From: Caulobacteraceae bacterium UBA3198
GTDB taxonomy: Bacteria > Pseudomonadota > Alphaproteobacteria > Caulobacterales > Caulobacteraceae
Assembly: GCA_002363865.1 (NCBI GenBank)
Contig: DEWY01000009.1
Location: 1-64,000 of the forward strand
Direction of reading: 5' to 3'
DNA: 64,000 nt
Part shown: one piece after another, positions 17,589 through 25,748 of the stretch
Position numbering within the stretch: the stretch's first letter is position 1
Layout: every line of letters starts with the position of its first letter
The notes under the pieces: generated by a model
What the model was told of the DNA's origin: nothing
Database searches by the model: none
Seen by the model: only the letters and a program-made list of their open reading frames with translations
Program-made: the position numbers and the translations under genes

Positions 17589-17658
17589 TCCTGTGGATTA
17601 ATGTTGCTGATTGAAAAGGCGGGGAATTTCCGGAAATTCCCCCAAGACATCCACAGGA
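17589..17658. repeat. Nested inverted repeat: 10-bp outer arms around a 22-bp perfect palindrome
   Basis: Outer arms TCCTGTGGAT (17589-17598) and ATCCACAGGA (17649-17658) are exactly complementary. Inside lies a perfect 22-bp palindrome at 17621-17642, with half-site GGGGAATTTCC. There is no T-run after the symmetric part, so it is not a standard terminator, although it begins only 17 bp after the ABC-F stop codon. A protein-binding site or a processed RNA hairpin are options. The outer arms resemble relaxed DnaA boxes (consensus TTATCCACA) but do not match exactly. Confidence 0.6.
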
Positions 17659-17745
17659 TGCCCCCAGGTCGGTCACAGTCTTTCCAGATCGGGCCAAATT
17701 CGGGCGCTTGCTGTGTAGCGGGTTCGGGGGCAACGTCAAGGGGTC

Positions 17746-17977
17746 GAGAGGGATCGCAGCCCTGGCCGCCGGGGAACCGGAGGCAGATGGAGCGAGAGGT
17801 TTCAGGATCGATGGCGACGGGGCGACCCGGCGCATGAGGTCTTGAGACACCGGCGTGACGGAAACCTGCGGGGAAGCCCGTTTTCGAAGTTACGCTGACC
17901 TGGCGACACAGGTCCGCAAGGACCTGGAATGAGGGCGACGCCGCGGCCTGCCGCAGCGCCGCCCTCTTGCCATGTGG
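17746..17977 (+). ncRNA. Candidate structured RNA of unknown family
   Basis: Visible pairings on the plus strand: GAGAGGG (17746-17752) with CCCTCTT near 17972-17978; GGCCGC near 17764 with GCGGCC near 17943; AGGTTTC (17797-17803) with GAAACCT (17861-17867); and a perfect hairpin CAGGTCC-GCAA-GGACCTG (17909-17926) with a GNRA tetraloop. A long rod with a side hairpin in the 3' strand recalls 6S RNA, but no primary-sequence hallmark was recognised. Strand is also uncertain, because stems exist on both. No promoter was identified. Confidence 0.3.
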
Positions 17978-18081
17978 ATCGCGCTATCTGTCGCATGGCT
18001 GTACTTAACGGTTTGGCGCCATACCTGAGCGATCATGACCCTCAAATTTCGGGGTGATGATCTATGGAGGTGGCCGGCGCG

Positions 18082-20154
18082 ATGCGGAGGGATATAGCGC
18101 TCAGCGTGCTCTTGTGCGTTGGGTTCGCCAGCTTTGCGCTATTCAGCATCGCCCTGACCCGCGACAGCCATAGCGTCGCAGCCCTGTGGCTGGCCAATGG
18201 CCTGATGTCCGCGGGATTTGTCCTTCTGCCGCTGGCCAGCGCGGTCGGCCTGGGGGTGGCCTGCGCCGCCATCAGCCTGACGATCAACATCCTTACCGGC
18301 GCGCCCTTGGACGCCGCCCCGATCTTCACCAGCCTCAACATCTTCGAGGCGGTTCTGGCTGCTCTGCTGATCCGGCGCTTCATCGGCGTGCGGCCGCGGA
18401 TCAACGGCCTACCGGCCTTGCTGCGGATAGCCTTCTGCGCCATCGCTCCGGCGACGGGCTTCGCAGCCCTCCTGGCCGGCGCCTCCCTAAGCTATCTAGG
18501 CAGGCCATTCGACGAGATCACGTTCAACTGGTTCGCGGCCCACGCCCTGGGCATGCTGATAACGCTGCCGGCCGTCCTGCTGACTGTGGACCGTCGTGGC
18601 CGCCGGGAATTCGTGCGCAGCCGCTGGGAAGAGGTCCTGCTCTATGGCGCCGTAGCTGTCCTGAGTCTCGTCGCATACATGCCCTCAACCTTCCCGACGC
18701 CCATTCTGCTGACGCCAGTCATGGTGATCGCCGCCTTCCGGTTGGGTCCGCGCGGCGCGGCTTTGTCGGCGGTCATGGTGGCGGTGATTTCAACGCTCGT
18801 AGTGACCCTTGGCCCGCAGCAGGGTGTCGCCAATCTCTGGACGCAGACCCAGCGTATTCACAACCTTCAGTTCGTCATCGCCGCGGCCTTCTTCACCAGC
18901 CTGTCGGTGGCGTTGATTTTAGCTGAACAAGGGCGAGTGCGCCGCCTTCTAGCCATGCGCACGCGAGCGGCAAAGCGGGCGCAGACCCGGGCCCAGGCGG
19001 CCGGCGCGGCCAAGGGCGAGTTCCTCGCCACCATGAGCCATGAAATCCGCACGCCGATGAACGCCATCCTCGGCTTCACCCAGACCCTTCGCCGCCGACA
19101 GGACCTGCCGGAGGAGGCGCGGCGACAACTGGAGCTGATCCACCGCGCCGGCGGATCCCTGCTGGCGGTGGTCAACGACATCCTTGACTATTCCCGCCTG
19201 GAGACCAGCGAGGTCGAGCTGGCCCTTGCGCCCCAGGCGCCGCGCGCCGTCGCCCGGCACGCCCTGGAGATCATCGCCCCCTCGGCGGAGGCCAAGGGGC
19301 TGGAAATCCTGCTGGAGGACGCCGGGCCTACCGACACGGCGGTGATGCTGGACGATCTTCGGGTGCGCCAGATTCTGCTGAATCTGCTGAGCAACGCCGT
19401 GAAGTTCACCGCGGCGGGCCAGGTGCGATTGAAGATCACCGCCCGGGACCAGGGGCCCGACATGCTGCTGCGGTTCGAGGTTCAGGACACCGGGGTCGGT
19501 ATTCCGCGCGAGCTCATGCACCGCCTTTTCCGCCGGTTCTCACAGGCCGACTCCTCGGTCAGCCGCGCCTTCGGGGGCTCGGGCCTGGGCCTGGCCATCT
19601 GCAAGGGCCTGGTGGAGGCCATGGGCGGAGTGATCGGCGTCAGGAGCCAGCCGGGCTCCGGTTCGGCCTTCTGGTTCGAGATCGTCGCCGAGCACGCCGC
19701 CGCCGCCCCGGCCCTTCCCGAGCCGGACTCGCCAGAGGAGCTCGGGCGCGTTCGGGTATTGCTGGTGGACGACCACGCCATGAACCGCGACCTGGGCGCC
19801 ACCGTGCTCGACCTGCTGGGCTGCGACGTCACCCTGGCCTCTGACGGGGCCGAAGCCGTGGAGGCCGCCCGCGAGGGGGGCTTTGACGCCATCCTGATGG
19901 ACATCCACATGCCGGTGATGGACGGCGTGGAGGCCACCCGCCAGATCCGCTCCCTTGAGGGGGAGGCCGGTCAGGTGCCGATCATCGCCATGAGCGCAGA
20001 CGTCATGCCCGAAATGGTCGAACGCTGCCGTCGTGCAGGCATGTCCGACTCCCTCGGCAAGCCGATTCAGATCGAAGCCCTGCAGGCGACCCTGGCGCGC
20101 TGGACCCAGACAGACCCCACCGGCGGACAGACCCCACTTTCCGAAGTCGCCTGA
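18082..20154 (+). CDS. MASE1-domain hybrid histidine kinase/response regulator
   Basis: 690 residues from the ATG that follows GGAGG; an ATG at 18064 is the alternative. Residues 1-280 form about eight membrane helices with the MASE1-like ALWLANGLMSAG and SLNIFEAVLAALLIRRF. The HisKA box is FLATMSHEIRTPMNAI (H320). The ATPase domain has NLLSNAVKFT, DTGVGIPREL and GSGLGLAI. A C-terminal receiver has LLVDDHAMNRD and phospho-acceptor D607 in LMDIHMP. No Hpt domain is present, so phosphotransfer would need a separate partner. The membrane input signal is unknown. Confidence 0.88.
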   Translation: MRRDIALSVLLCVGFASFALFSIALTRDSHSVAALWLANGLMSAGFVLLPLASAVGLGVACAAISLTINILTGAPLDAAPIFTSLNIFEAVLAALLIRRFIGVRPRINGLPALLRIAFCAIAPATGFAALLAGASLSYLGRPFDEITFNWFAAHALGMLITLPAVLLTVDRRGRREFVRSRWEEVLLYGAVAVLSLVAYMPSTFPTPILLTPVMVIAAFRLGPRGAALSAVMVAVISTLVVTLGPQQGVANLWTQTQRIHNLQFVIAAAFFTSLSVALILAEQGRVRRLLAMRTRAAKRAQTRAQAAGAAKGEFLATMSHEIRTPMNAILGFTQTLRRRQDLPEEARRQLELIHRAGGSLLAVVNDILDYSRLETSEVELALAPQAPRAVARHALEIIAPSAEAKGLEILLEDAGPTDTAVMLDDLRVRQILLNLLSNAVKFTAAGQVRLKITARDQGPDMLLRFEVQDTGVGIPRELMHRLFRRFSQADSSVSRAFGGSGLGLAICKGLVEAMGGVIGVRSQPGSGSAFWFEIVAEHAAAAPALPEPDSPEELGRVRVLLVDDHAMNRDLGATVLDLLGCDVTLASDGAEAVEAAREGGFDAILMDIHMPVMDGVEATRQIRSLEGEAGQVPIIAMSADVMPEMVERCRRAGMSDSLGKPIQIEALQATLARWTQTDPTGGQTPLSEVA

Positions 20155-20187
20155 ACGGGTGAAGGCTTGGCGCGCAAGCGTCTTGGC

Positions 20188-20208
20188 GTAGGGCCGGCGG
20201 AGCCCTAC
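20188..20208. promoter_or_regulatory. Hairpin between the hybrid kinase and the ABC importer genes
   Basis: Arms GTAGGGC and GCCCTAC (7 bp) around a 7-base loop, 33 bp after the kinase stop and 29 bp before the importer ATG. No U-tract follows, so it could be a weak terminator, an RNA leader element or an operator. Confidence 0.35.
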
Positions 20209-20237
20209 CTATAGGACCGCTGTATTCGGGGGAATTC

Positions 20238-21230
20238 ATGGGACTTCTGCGCCATCTCGGCATCGCTCTGGCCGCCCTGGTCTGCGCCTGCGCGCCCGCC
20301 GCCGACACCGATGACATCACCGGCGCCGAAGGTCTGACGACCATCCGCTTCGCCACCGACTGGCGGGCCCAGGCCGAGCACGGGGGCTTCTATCAGGCGC
20401 TGGCCACTGGCGAGTACGAGAAGCGTGGCCTGAATGTGGAGATCGTCCAGGGCGGCCCAGGCGTCAACGTCCCGCAACTGCTGGCCGCCGGGGCGGTGGA
20501 CACGGGGATGGGCTCCAACAGCTTCATCGTTCTGAACCTCGCCCAGGAAGAGGCGCCGGTGAAGGCCGTGGCGGCCTTCATGCAGAAGGACCCGCAGGTC
20601 CTGATCGCCCACCCCGACCAGGGGATTGAGACCATCGCCGACCTCAAGGGCCGACCGATCCTGCTGTCGGACGCTTCGGTCACCGCCTTCTGGGTGTGGC
20701 TCAAGGCCAAGTACGGCTTCACCGACGATCAGGTGCGCAAGTACACCTTCAACTCCGCCCCCTTCCTGTCGGACAAGCGGGTGGCCCAGCAGGGCTATGT
20801 GACCTCAGAGCCCTACACGATCGAGAAGGAGGCGGGCTTCGCGCCCAAGGTCTTCCTGCTCGCCGATAACGGCTACCCCGGCTACGCCACCATGGTCCTG
20901 GCCAGGGATGAGCTGATCGCCGACAATCCGGACGCCGTGCGCGCCTTTGTCGAGGGCAGCATCGCCGGCTGGCGATCGTATCTGGAGGGCGACCCGGCGC
21001 CGGGCGACGCCCTGATCAGGGCCGACAATCCAGAAATGACCCAGGACGTGCTCGACCAGGCCCGGGAGAAGCTGAAATCCTACGGCATCGTCGACGGCGG
21101 CGAGCCGGCCATGATCGGGCGGATGACCGAGGCCCGCTGGAGCGAGTTCGTCGAGATGGCCAAGGCGCAGGGGGTCTATCCCGCCGATCTTGACGGGGCT
21201 TCGGCCTACACTCTCGACTTCCTGCCCTAG
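20238..21230 (+). CDS. NMT1/ThiY-type ABC transporter substrate-binding protein
   Basis: 330 residues with an N-terminal export signal ending ALVCACAPAADTD; the second Cys could be a lipid attachment site, although the VCAC context is not a classic lipobox. The NMT1-like core is visible: FATDWRAQAEHGGFYQALATGEYEKRGLNVEIVQGGP, here split as DWRAQAEHGGFY and KRGLNVEIVQGG, then VDTGMGSNSF and YVTSEPYTIEKEAGF. This family binds pyrimidine thiamine precursors, nitrate, sulfonates or related small molecules. It heads an operon with an ATPase and a permease; no thi genes are nearby, so the substrate is open. Confidence 0.85.
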   Translation: MGLLRHLGIALAALVCACAPAADTDDITGAEGLTTIRFATDWRAQAEHGGFYQALATGEYEKRGLNVEIVQGGPGVNVPQLLAAGAVDTGMGSNSFIVLNLAQEEAPVKAVAAFMQKDPQVLIAHPDQGIETIADLKGRPILLSDASVTAFWVWLKAKYGFTDDQVRKYTFNSAPFLSDKRVAQQGYVTSEPYTIEKEAGFAPKVFLLADNGYPGYATMVLARDELIADNPDAVRAFVEGSIAGWRSYLEGDPAPGDALIRADNPEMTQDVLDQAREKLKSYGIVDGGEPAMIGRMTEARWSEFVEMAKAQGVYPADLDGASAYTLDFLP

Positions 21231-21242
21231 GCCGCGCCCCGG

Positions 21243-21995
21243 ATGGAGCCGTTCGTCGCCGAACTGGCGAAAGTTGAGGTGGAGTATCCGGGTTCGGGCC
21301 TGGCGCTCGGGCCCGTGGACCTCGCCCTGTCGCCGGGCGAGATCACCGCCCTGGTCGGCCCCTCGGGGTGCGGAAAATCCACGGCGCTGCGGTTGCTGGC
21401 TGGGCTGGAGGCCCCCACCGGGGGCGAGGTCCGCCGCACGACGCGGCGCGGCGAGAGCGCGGTGGTCTTCCAGGCGCCGACCCTCGCCCCCTGGCTGTCG
21501 GCCCGGGACAATGTGGCCCTGCCCCTGGAATTGTCAGGCGTCTCCCGGCGCGAGGCCCGCTCGAAGGCCGAGCAGGCGCTGGACCGGGTGGGTCTGGCCA
21601 GCGCGGCGGGGGCGCGGCCGGCCCAACTGTCGGGGGGCATGGCCATGCGGGTCTCCCTGGCCCGCGCCCTGGTGACCGAACCCCGGCTGCTGCTGCTCGA
21701 CGAACCCTTCGCCGCCCTGGACGAAATCACCCGCCGGGCGCTGGCCGACGACGTGCTGCGCCTCTGGGCCGAGACGCGCCCGGCCATCGTCTTCGTCACC
21801 CACAGCGTGGAGGAGGCCGTCTACATGGCCAGCCGCGTGGTGGTGTTCAGCCGCGGACCTGGCCGCATCGCCGGAGAGATGAACGTCACGGGTCCCACGC
21901 CGCGGCCGGAGGCCTTCCGGACCACGGCCGGCTTCCGCGCGACGGTGGAGGCGGTCTCGACGGTGCTCGCCAAGGGCATGGAGACGCCGGCATGA
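21243..21995 (+). CDS. ABC importer ATP-binding protein (TauB/SsuB/ThiZ type)
   Basis: 250 residues. Walker A GPSGCGKST, Q-loop VVFQAPTLAPWL, signature LSGGMAMRVSLARAL, Walker B LLLLDEPFAALDE and the H-loop VTHSVEEAVYMA are all present. The SVEEAVYMASRVVVFS wording is characteristic of the nitrate/sulfonate/taurine/pyrimidine subclass. It starts 12 bp after the binding-protein gene and its stop overlaps the permease start as ATGA. Confidence 0.92.
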   Translation: MEPFVAELAKVEVEYPGSGLALGPVDLALSPGEITALVGPSGCGKSTALRLLAGLEAPTGGEVRRTTRRGESAVVFQAPTLAPWLSARDNVALPLELSGVSRREARSKAEQALDRVGLASAAGARPAQLSGGMAMRVSLARALVTEPRLLLLDEPFAALDEITRRALADDVLRLWAETRPAIVFVTHSVEEAVYMASRVVVFSRGPGRIAGEMNVTGPTPRPEAFRTTAGFRATVEAVSTVLAKGMETPA

Positions 21996-22759
21996 AACGC
22001 CTCGCCGACCTTCTCGCGCCGCTGATCCTGATCATCGCGCTGCTGGGCGCCTGGGAGGCCGCCTGCCGGGTCCTGGAGGTGCCGGCCTATTTCCTGCCCA
22101 CGCCGAGCGCGGTGGCCACCAGCCTATGGGCCGACGCCCCAACCCTGCTGACCTCAGCCTACAACACCCTGGCCATGGCCCTGGCGGCCCTGGTCCTGGC
22201 CAGCCTGTCGGCCCAGGCCCTGGCTCTGCTGGTGGCGCTGAGCCCGATTTTGGAGCGGGCCATCAAGCCGCTGGCCGTGGTGCTGCAGGTGACGCCGGTG
22301 GTGGCCATCGCGCCCTTGGTGGTGATCTGGGCGGGCATCGACAATCCCGAACGCGCCATCATCGCCCTGGCCGCCCTGGTGGCCTTCTTTCCGATCTTCT
22401 CCGGGGCGATCACCGGGCTGAAGGCGGCCGATCCGGATCTGGAGCGGCTGTTTGACCTCTATGGCGCCGGCCGGGTGAAACGGCTGGTGCGCCTGCGCCT
22501 GCCCTCGGCGGTCCCCTTCCTGCTGGAGGGCCACAAGGTGGCCGCGGGCCTGGCCCTGATCGGGGCTGTGGTGGCCGAGTTCGTGGCCGGGTCCGGCGGC
22601 GCCCAGGGCCTCGCCTGGCGCATCCTGGAGGCGGGCAACCGGTTGCAGACCGCGCGGATGTTCGCCGCCCTGGTGGTCCTGGGTCTTATGGGCGCCCTGC
22701 TCTATGCGGGTCTGGCGCGGCTGGAACGCTCCGGCCTGCGCTGGTGGCGCGGCCGTTAG
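21992..22759 (+). CDS. ABC importer permease (TauC/SsuC/ThiX type)
   Basis: 255 residues from MKRLADLLAPLILIIALLG, with six predicted membrane helices. FLPTPSAVATSLW at the N-terminal side and the EAA-like loop LFDLYGAGRVKRLVRLRLPSAVPFLLEG are typical of this permease family. A longer frame opens upstream inside the ATPase gene but would not be translated as part of the protein. It completes the binding protein-ATPase-permease set. Confidence 0.92.
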   Translation: MKRLADLLAPLILIIALLGAWEAACRVLEVPAYFLPTPSAVATSLWADAPTLLTSAYNTLAMALAALVLASLSAQALALLVALSPILERAIKPLAVVLQVTPVVAIAPLVVIWAGIDNPERAIIALAALVAFFPIFSGAITGLKAADPDLERLFDLYGAGRVKRLVRLRLPSAVPFLLEGHKVAAGLALIGAVVAEFVAGSGGAQGLAWRILEAGNRLQTARMFAALVVLGLMGALLYAGLARLERSGLRWWRGR

Positions 22760-22795
22760 CCGCGGGTTAAGCCGCCGTCCCTAGAACAAAGGGGC

Positions 22796-23452
22796 ATGAT
22801 CTCGTCTCGCGCCCTTCTTGTTCTCGCCGCCAGCCTGTCGCTGGCGAGCGCCGCTGCGGCGTCCGCCCAGACGGTGGTGCAGGACCGCTATGGCCCGCCG
22901 CCCGCCGCGGCCGCGCATCAGGCGCAGCAGGGGGCCAGCACCTATGGCGGCCAGATGCTTGGCTGGGCCGGCAAGCGAAACCCGACGCCCGCCCAAGCCG
23001 CGCCGGCGGCGCCAGCTCGCCCCGAACCCATGGCTCTGGCGCGTCAGTTTGCGCCGCAGGCCGCCGCCATGGCCCCGTCTGTCCCGCGCCCCGCGCCCGG
23101 CGTCCAGCCCGGCTATGAGCCCGTCCTTCGCGCCGCCCTGCCGCCGGCCGCCGATCCCGCTCCAGACCTCCTGGGGGGACCGCCCGCAGGCCCCCTGCCC
23201 ACCAGCATCTATGGCCAGGCCGCCGCGTCACCCCAGGCGCCCGCGCCGCCCCGGACCTACGCCCAGGCAAGCGCCTCCCCGCGTCCCGGCGGCAGCCAGC
23301 TCTATTCGCTGCATCGCGAGTACGGCCTGACCCCCGACGCCATTCCCGCGCCGCCGGCTGGGGACAATTACATCCTGGTCGGCCCCCCCGACACGCCCGT
23401 GACCCCGGGCGACCGGGAGGATCCCGCCCAGGGCCTTGATCGTCAGTTCTGA
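22796..23452 (+). CDS. Secreted Pro/Ala-rich protein of unknown function
   Basis: 218 residues. A clean signal peptide (MISSRALLVLAASLSLASAA) precedes a low-complexity Pro/Ala/Gln-rich body. Two less repetitive islands stand out: ASTYGGQMLGWAGKRN near residues 47-62 and QLYSLHREYGLTPDAIPAP near 165-185, which could be short binding motifs. No enzymatic motif is visible. It starts 36 bp after the permease gene and sits 8 bp upstream of the DUF2336 gene. It is probably periplasmic or envelope-linked. Confidence 0.75.
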   Translation: MISSRALLVLAASLSLASAAAASAQTVVQDRYGPPPAAAAHQAQQGASTYGGQMLGWAGKRNPTPAQAAPAAPARPEPMALARQFAPQAAAMAPSVPRPAPGVQPGYEPVLRAALPPAADPAPDLLGGPPAGPLPTSIYGQAAASPQAPAPPRTYAQASASPRPGGSQLYSLHREYGLTPDAIPAPPAGDNYILVGPPDTPVTPGDREDPAQGLDRQF

Positions 23453-23460
23453 GACCCGCC

Positions 23461-24558
23461 ATGACCCGGTCCAAGCTTCACGACCTGATCGAACTCGCCA
23501 ATGAGCCGTCCAGCGCCCGGCGGCGGGAGCTGCTGCGCGGGGTGACCGACCTGTTCTTCGCCGGCGACGGCGACCATGGAAACTCCGAACTCGCCCTGTT
23601 CGACGATATCATGGGTCAGTTGGCCAGCGACATGGAAGAGGCGGTGCGCGGGGAACTGTCGAAACGGATGGCCCAGGCATCGGCCCCGCCCCGCCACCTG
23701 CTGCGCGATCTCGCCCGGGACACGGCCCTCTCTGTGGCCGAGCCCATTCTGACGGAATCCTCGGCGCTCACCGACGACGACCTGCTGGCCGTGGCCCACA
23801 CCCGCGGCCAGGATCATCTGCGGGCCATCAGCCAGCGCCGCCAGGTTTCCGCTGCGGTCTCCGAGGCCATCGTCGAGCGCGGCGACGACCGCACCCTCGA
23901 CACCCTCCTGCGCAACGACGGCGCTGAGCTCTCGCGGGAATCCCACGAGCGGGTGATCGACCGGGCCATGGTCAATTCCGAACTCCACGCCGCGGTCGTC
24001 AGCCGCCGCGCCGTGCCGGTGGATCTCCTCAACGAGATGTATTTCGTGGTCGAGGCCCAGCTGCGGGACGGCATCCGCGATCGCAACAGCGAGGTCGATC
24101 CCGAGGCCCTGGAGGCCGCCCTAGCGGCCAGCCGCAAGAGCCTGGCCACCCGCGACGGCGCCCTGCCCGACGACTATGAGGAGGCCGAGCGCGCCGTTCG
24201 CCTGCTGAAGCTGCGCAACGGCATTACCCCGCCGGTGCTGGCCGCCTTCCTGCGCAACCGGGAGACCACCAAGTTCCTCGTCGCGCTCTGCGAAATGGCC
24301 GACATCGATTTCGGCACAGCGCGGAAGATTCTTGAGCGGCGCGACCTGGACGCCCTGTCCATCGTCTGCAAGGCCGCCGGCTTCGAGCGTTCGCTCTACC
24401 TGACCTTCGCGGTGCTGATCCTCGACCGGGAGGCCAACGCCATGGGCCGCGCCCGCGAATATGGCGAGCTGTTCGAGGCCCTGCCGCGGGAAGCCGCCCA
24501 GCGCACCATCCGCTTCTGGCGCATCCGCCGCCAGACCGGCGACGTGGCCGCAGCCTAA
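23461..24558 (+). CDS. DUF2336-family protein
   Basis: 365 residues, soluble and all-helical, with HEAT-like short helices. LHDLIELANEPSSARRRELLRGVTDLFF is the DUF2336 opening; later QRRQVSAAVSEAIVERGDD and RKILERRDLDALSIVCKAAGF are typical of the family. No catalytic residues are apparent. DUF2336 proteins are frequent in alphaproteobacteria and their function is not known. A second member is encoded at 37034. The 3' end overlaps the convergent gene by 4 bp. Confidence 0.85.
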   Translation: MTRSKLHDLIELANEPSSARRRELLRGVTDLFFAGDGDHGNSELALFDDIMGQLASDMEEAVRGELSKRMAQASAPPRHLLRDLARDTALSVAEPILTESSALTDDDLLAVAHTRGQDHLRAISQRRQVSAAVSEAIVERGDDRTLDTLLRNDGAELSRESHERVIDRAMVNSELHAAVVSRRAVPVDLLNEMYFVVEAQLRDGIRDRNSEVDPEALEAALAASRKSLATRDGALPDDYEEAERAVRLLKLRNGITPPVLAAFLRNRETTKFLVALCEMADIDFGTARKILERRDLDALSIVCKAAGFERSLYLTFAVLILDREANAMGRAREYGELFEALPREAAQRTIRFWRIRRQTGDVAAA

Positions 24559-25670
24559 GGCGCGGCGGCCGCTGTGGCCGCACTCGGCTGCTGGTAGCGG
24601 ATCGGCAGCGTGATACGCCCGCCGACCGTCGGAAGCCCTTCAGCGCTCCAGACTGACGTCTGAAACGCCCCCGTCAGACCGAGCGCCGCAGCCCCAAACC
24701 CGAGGCCCTCAGGTGTCTCGGAGCGAACCTCGCAGCGACTGAGCCTCCCGCCCTCGGCGATGTCGCAATCCACAAGTATCCTGGCCTCGGAGACACCTGC
24801 CGCGCGGGCGGCTGCCGGATAGCTCGCCGCGAACATCTCGCCGGTTGGCATGCTGCGCCAGGCTGGCCGGCCAATGACCGGCGGTCCCCCTTTCGCCATC
24901 CTGGGATCAAACGCGACGGTGTAAGTGACTTCGATGCCCTTCACCTGCTCTTCGAGGCCGACAGGCGGCTCCAGAACGAAGTGGTCAGCCAAGGATCGCG
25001 CCGCAGCCCCGAACGCGTAGCCACGAGGCTCTTCATTTACGATCATGCAGCGCCCAAGGCGGTAATCGTCTTGAATGAAGCAACGCACCGAAGCAGCGCC
25101 GACTGCGCCATTTCTGGCTGCGCGGGCGGGATAGGCAGCGGCGGTCTGCGCAGCCGTCGGCGCCTCTGCCCAAGTGGGCTGGGTGAGAACGCGATGGTTC
25201 AGAACGGCGGAGACCGCGGAGTGCCCGGACAGGTGGCTTCCGATCCGAGGCCCACCATGATCGAAGGTGATGTGCACCGCGACCCGGCCTTCGACCGCCA
25301 CACCGTCAAGTCGCTCGGGCGTCATCCGAAGCTGCGGCGCGATGGCGATGGCGGCGGATCCGAAGCCATTGCCCGGTGGCTTCTCGCTCAGGATTTCGCA
25401 GCCATACAAGGCGCCTTGCAGACTCACGCGACACCCGATCGTGGCGTCACCTGAGACGCCCTTCCGGAACGCCTCGGTGGGATAGACGGACATGATCATG
25501 TCGTTCGTGGGGCTACGGACCCAGTCGGGCGGCGTGCGAACCGGTTCGGCGGACGCTGCAAGGTTGCTGGCGAAGAGGACGACGCCAAACAGACTGCCAA
25601 CCAGGAAATGAAACGCCACAGAACACCCCCACACAGCCTTCCGCAGCCATGGCATGTTGGACTTCGACAC
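24555..25670 (-). CDS. Protein with three TonB C-terminal-like repeats
   Basis: 371 residues. After an N-terminal signal or anchor (about residues 13-42) come three similar units beginning near residues 55, 170 and 275. Each has SxYPxxA, then a Cys-containing strand (ATIGCRVS, ASVRCFIQ, RILVDCDI), a second Cys (LYGCEIL, LGRCMIV, LSRCEVR), E-x-P-xGxGFG or similar, and a final beta strand. This is the TonB_C-like fold seen in energy-transducer homologues. No Pro-rich spanning region like that of TonB is present, and no ExbBD genes lie nearby. The paired Cys in each unit could form disulfides. Function is unknown. Confidence 0.72.
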   Translation of the reverse strand: MSKSNMPWLRKAVWGCSVAFHFLVGSLFGVVLFASNLAASAEPVRTPPDWVRSPTNDMIMSVYPTEAFRKGVSGDATIGCRVSLQGALYGCEILSEKPPGNGFGSAAIAIAPQLRMTPERLDGVAVEGRVAVHITFDHGGPRIGSHLSGHSAVSAVLNHRVLTQPTWAEAPTAAQTAAAYPARAARNGAVGAASVRCFIQDDYRLGRCMIVNEEPRGYAFGAAARSLADHFVLEPPVGLEEQVKGIEVTYTVAFDPRMAKGGPPVIGRPAWRSMPTGEMFAASYPAAARAAGVSEARILVDCDIAEGGRLSRCEVRSETPEGLGFGAAALGLTGAFQTSVWSAEGLPTVGGRITLPIRYQQPSAATAAAAP

Positions 25671-25748
25671 AACAGCCCTGAGTGGTGGATCCTCCGAAAT
25701 TTCAGGCCGCCTTAGGAGGGACAGGTCTGTCTGGTGAAGCCGTTGGGA

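Larger units (their letters stand above)
17573..18081. other. 509-bp stretch without a convincing protein gene
   Basis: No open frame here has credible coding character. It holds a nested inverted repeat (17589-17658), a possible structured RNA (about 17746-17977), and the start region of the MASE1 kinase gene with GGAGG at 18066-18070. No recognisable IS end, tRNA or riboswitch was seen. Confidence 0.7.

Noticed and set aside
17649..17658. DnaA-box-like sequence and possible replication origin at the palindrome
   Set aside because: The TCCACA cores deviate from TTATCCACA, only two occur, and no dnaA, hemE or other origin-linked genes are nearby.
20155..20237. TPP riboswitch upstream of the NMT1-type binding protein
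   Set aside because: Only 83 bp are available and no thi-box core (CTGAGA-type) was found; only a simple hairpin is present.
22796..23452. Pro/Ala-rich reading frame as a spurious ORF
   Set aside because: Kept as a gene: it has a proper signal peptide, no overlap with another gene, and two non-repetitive islands.
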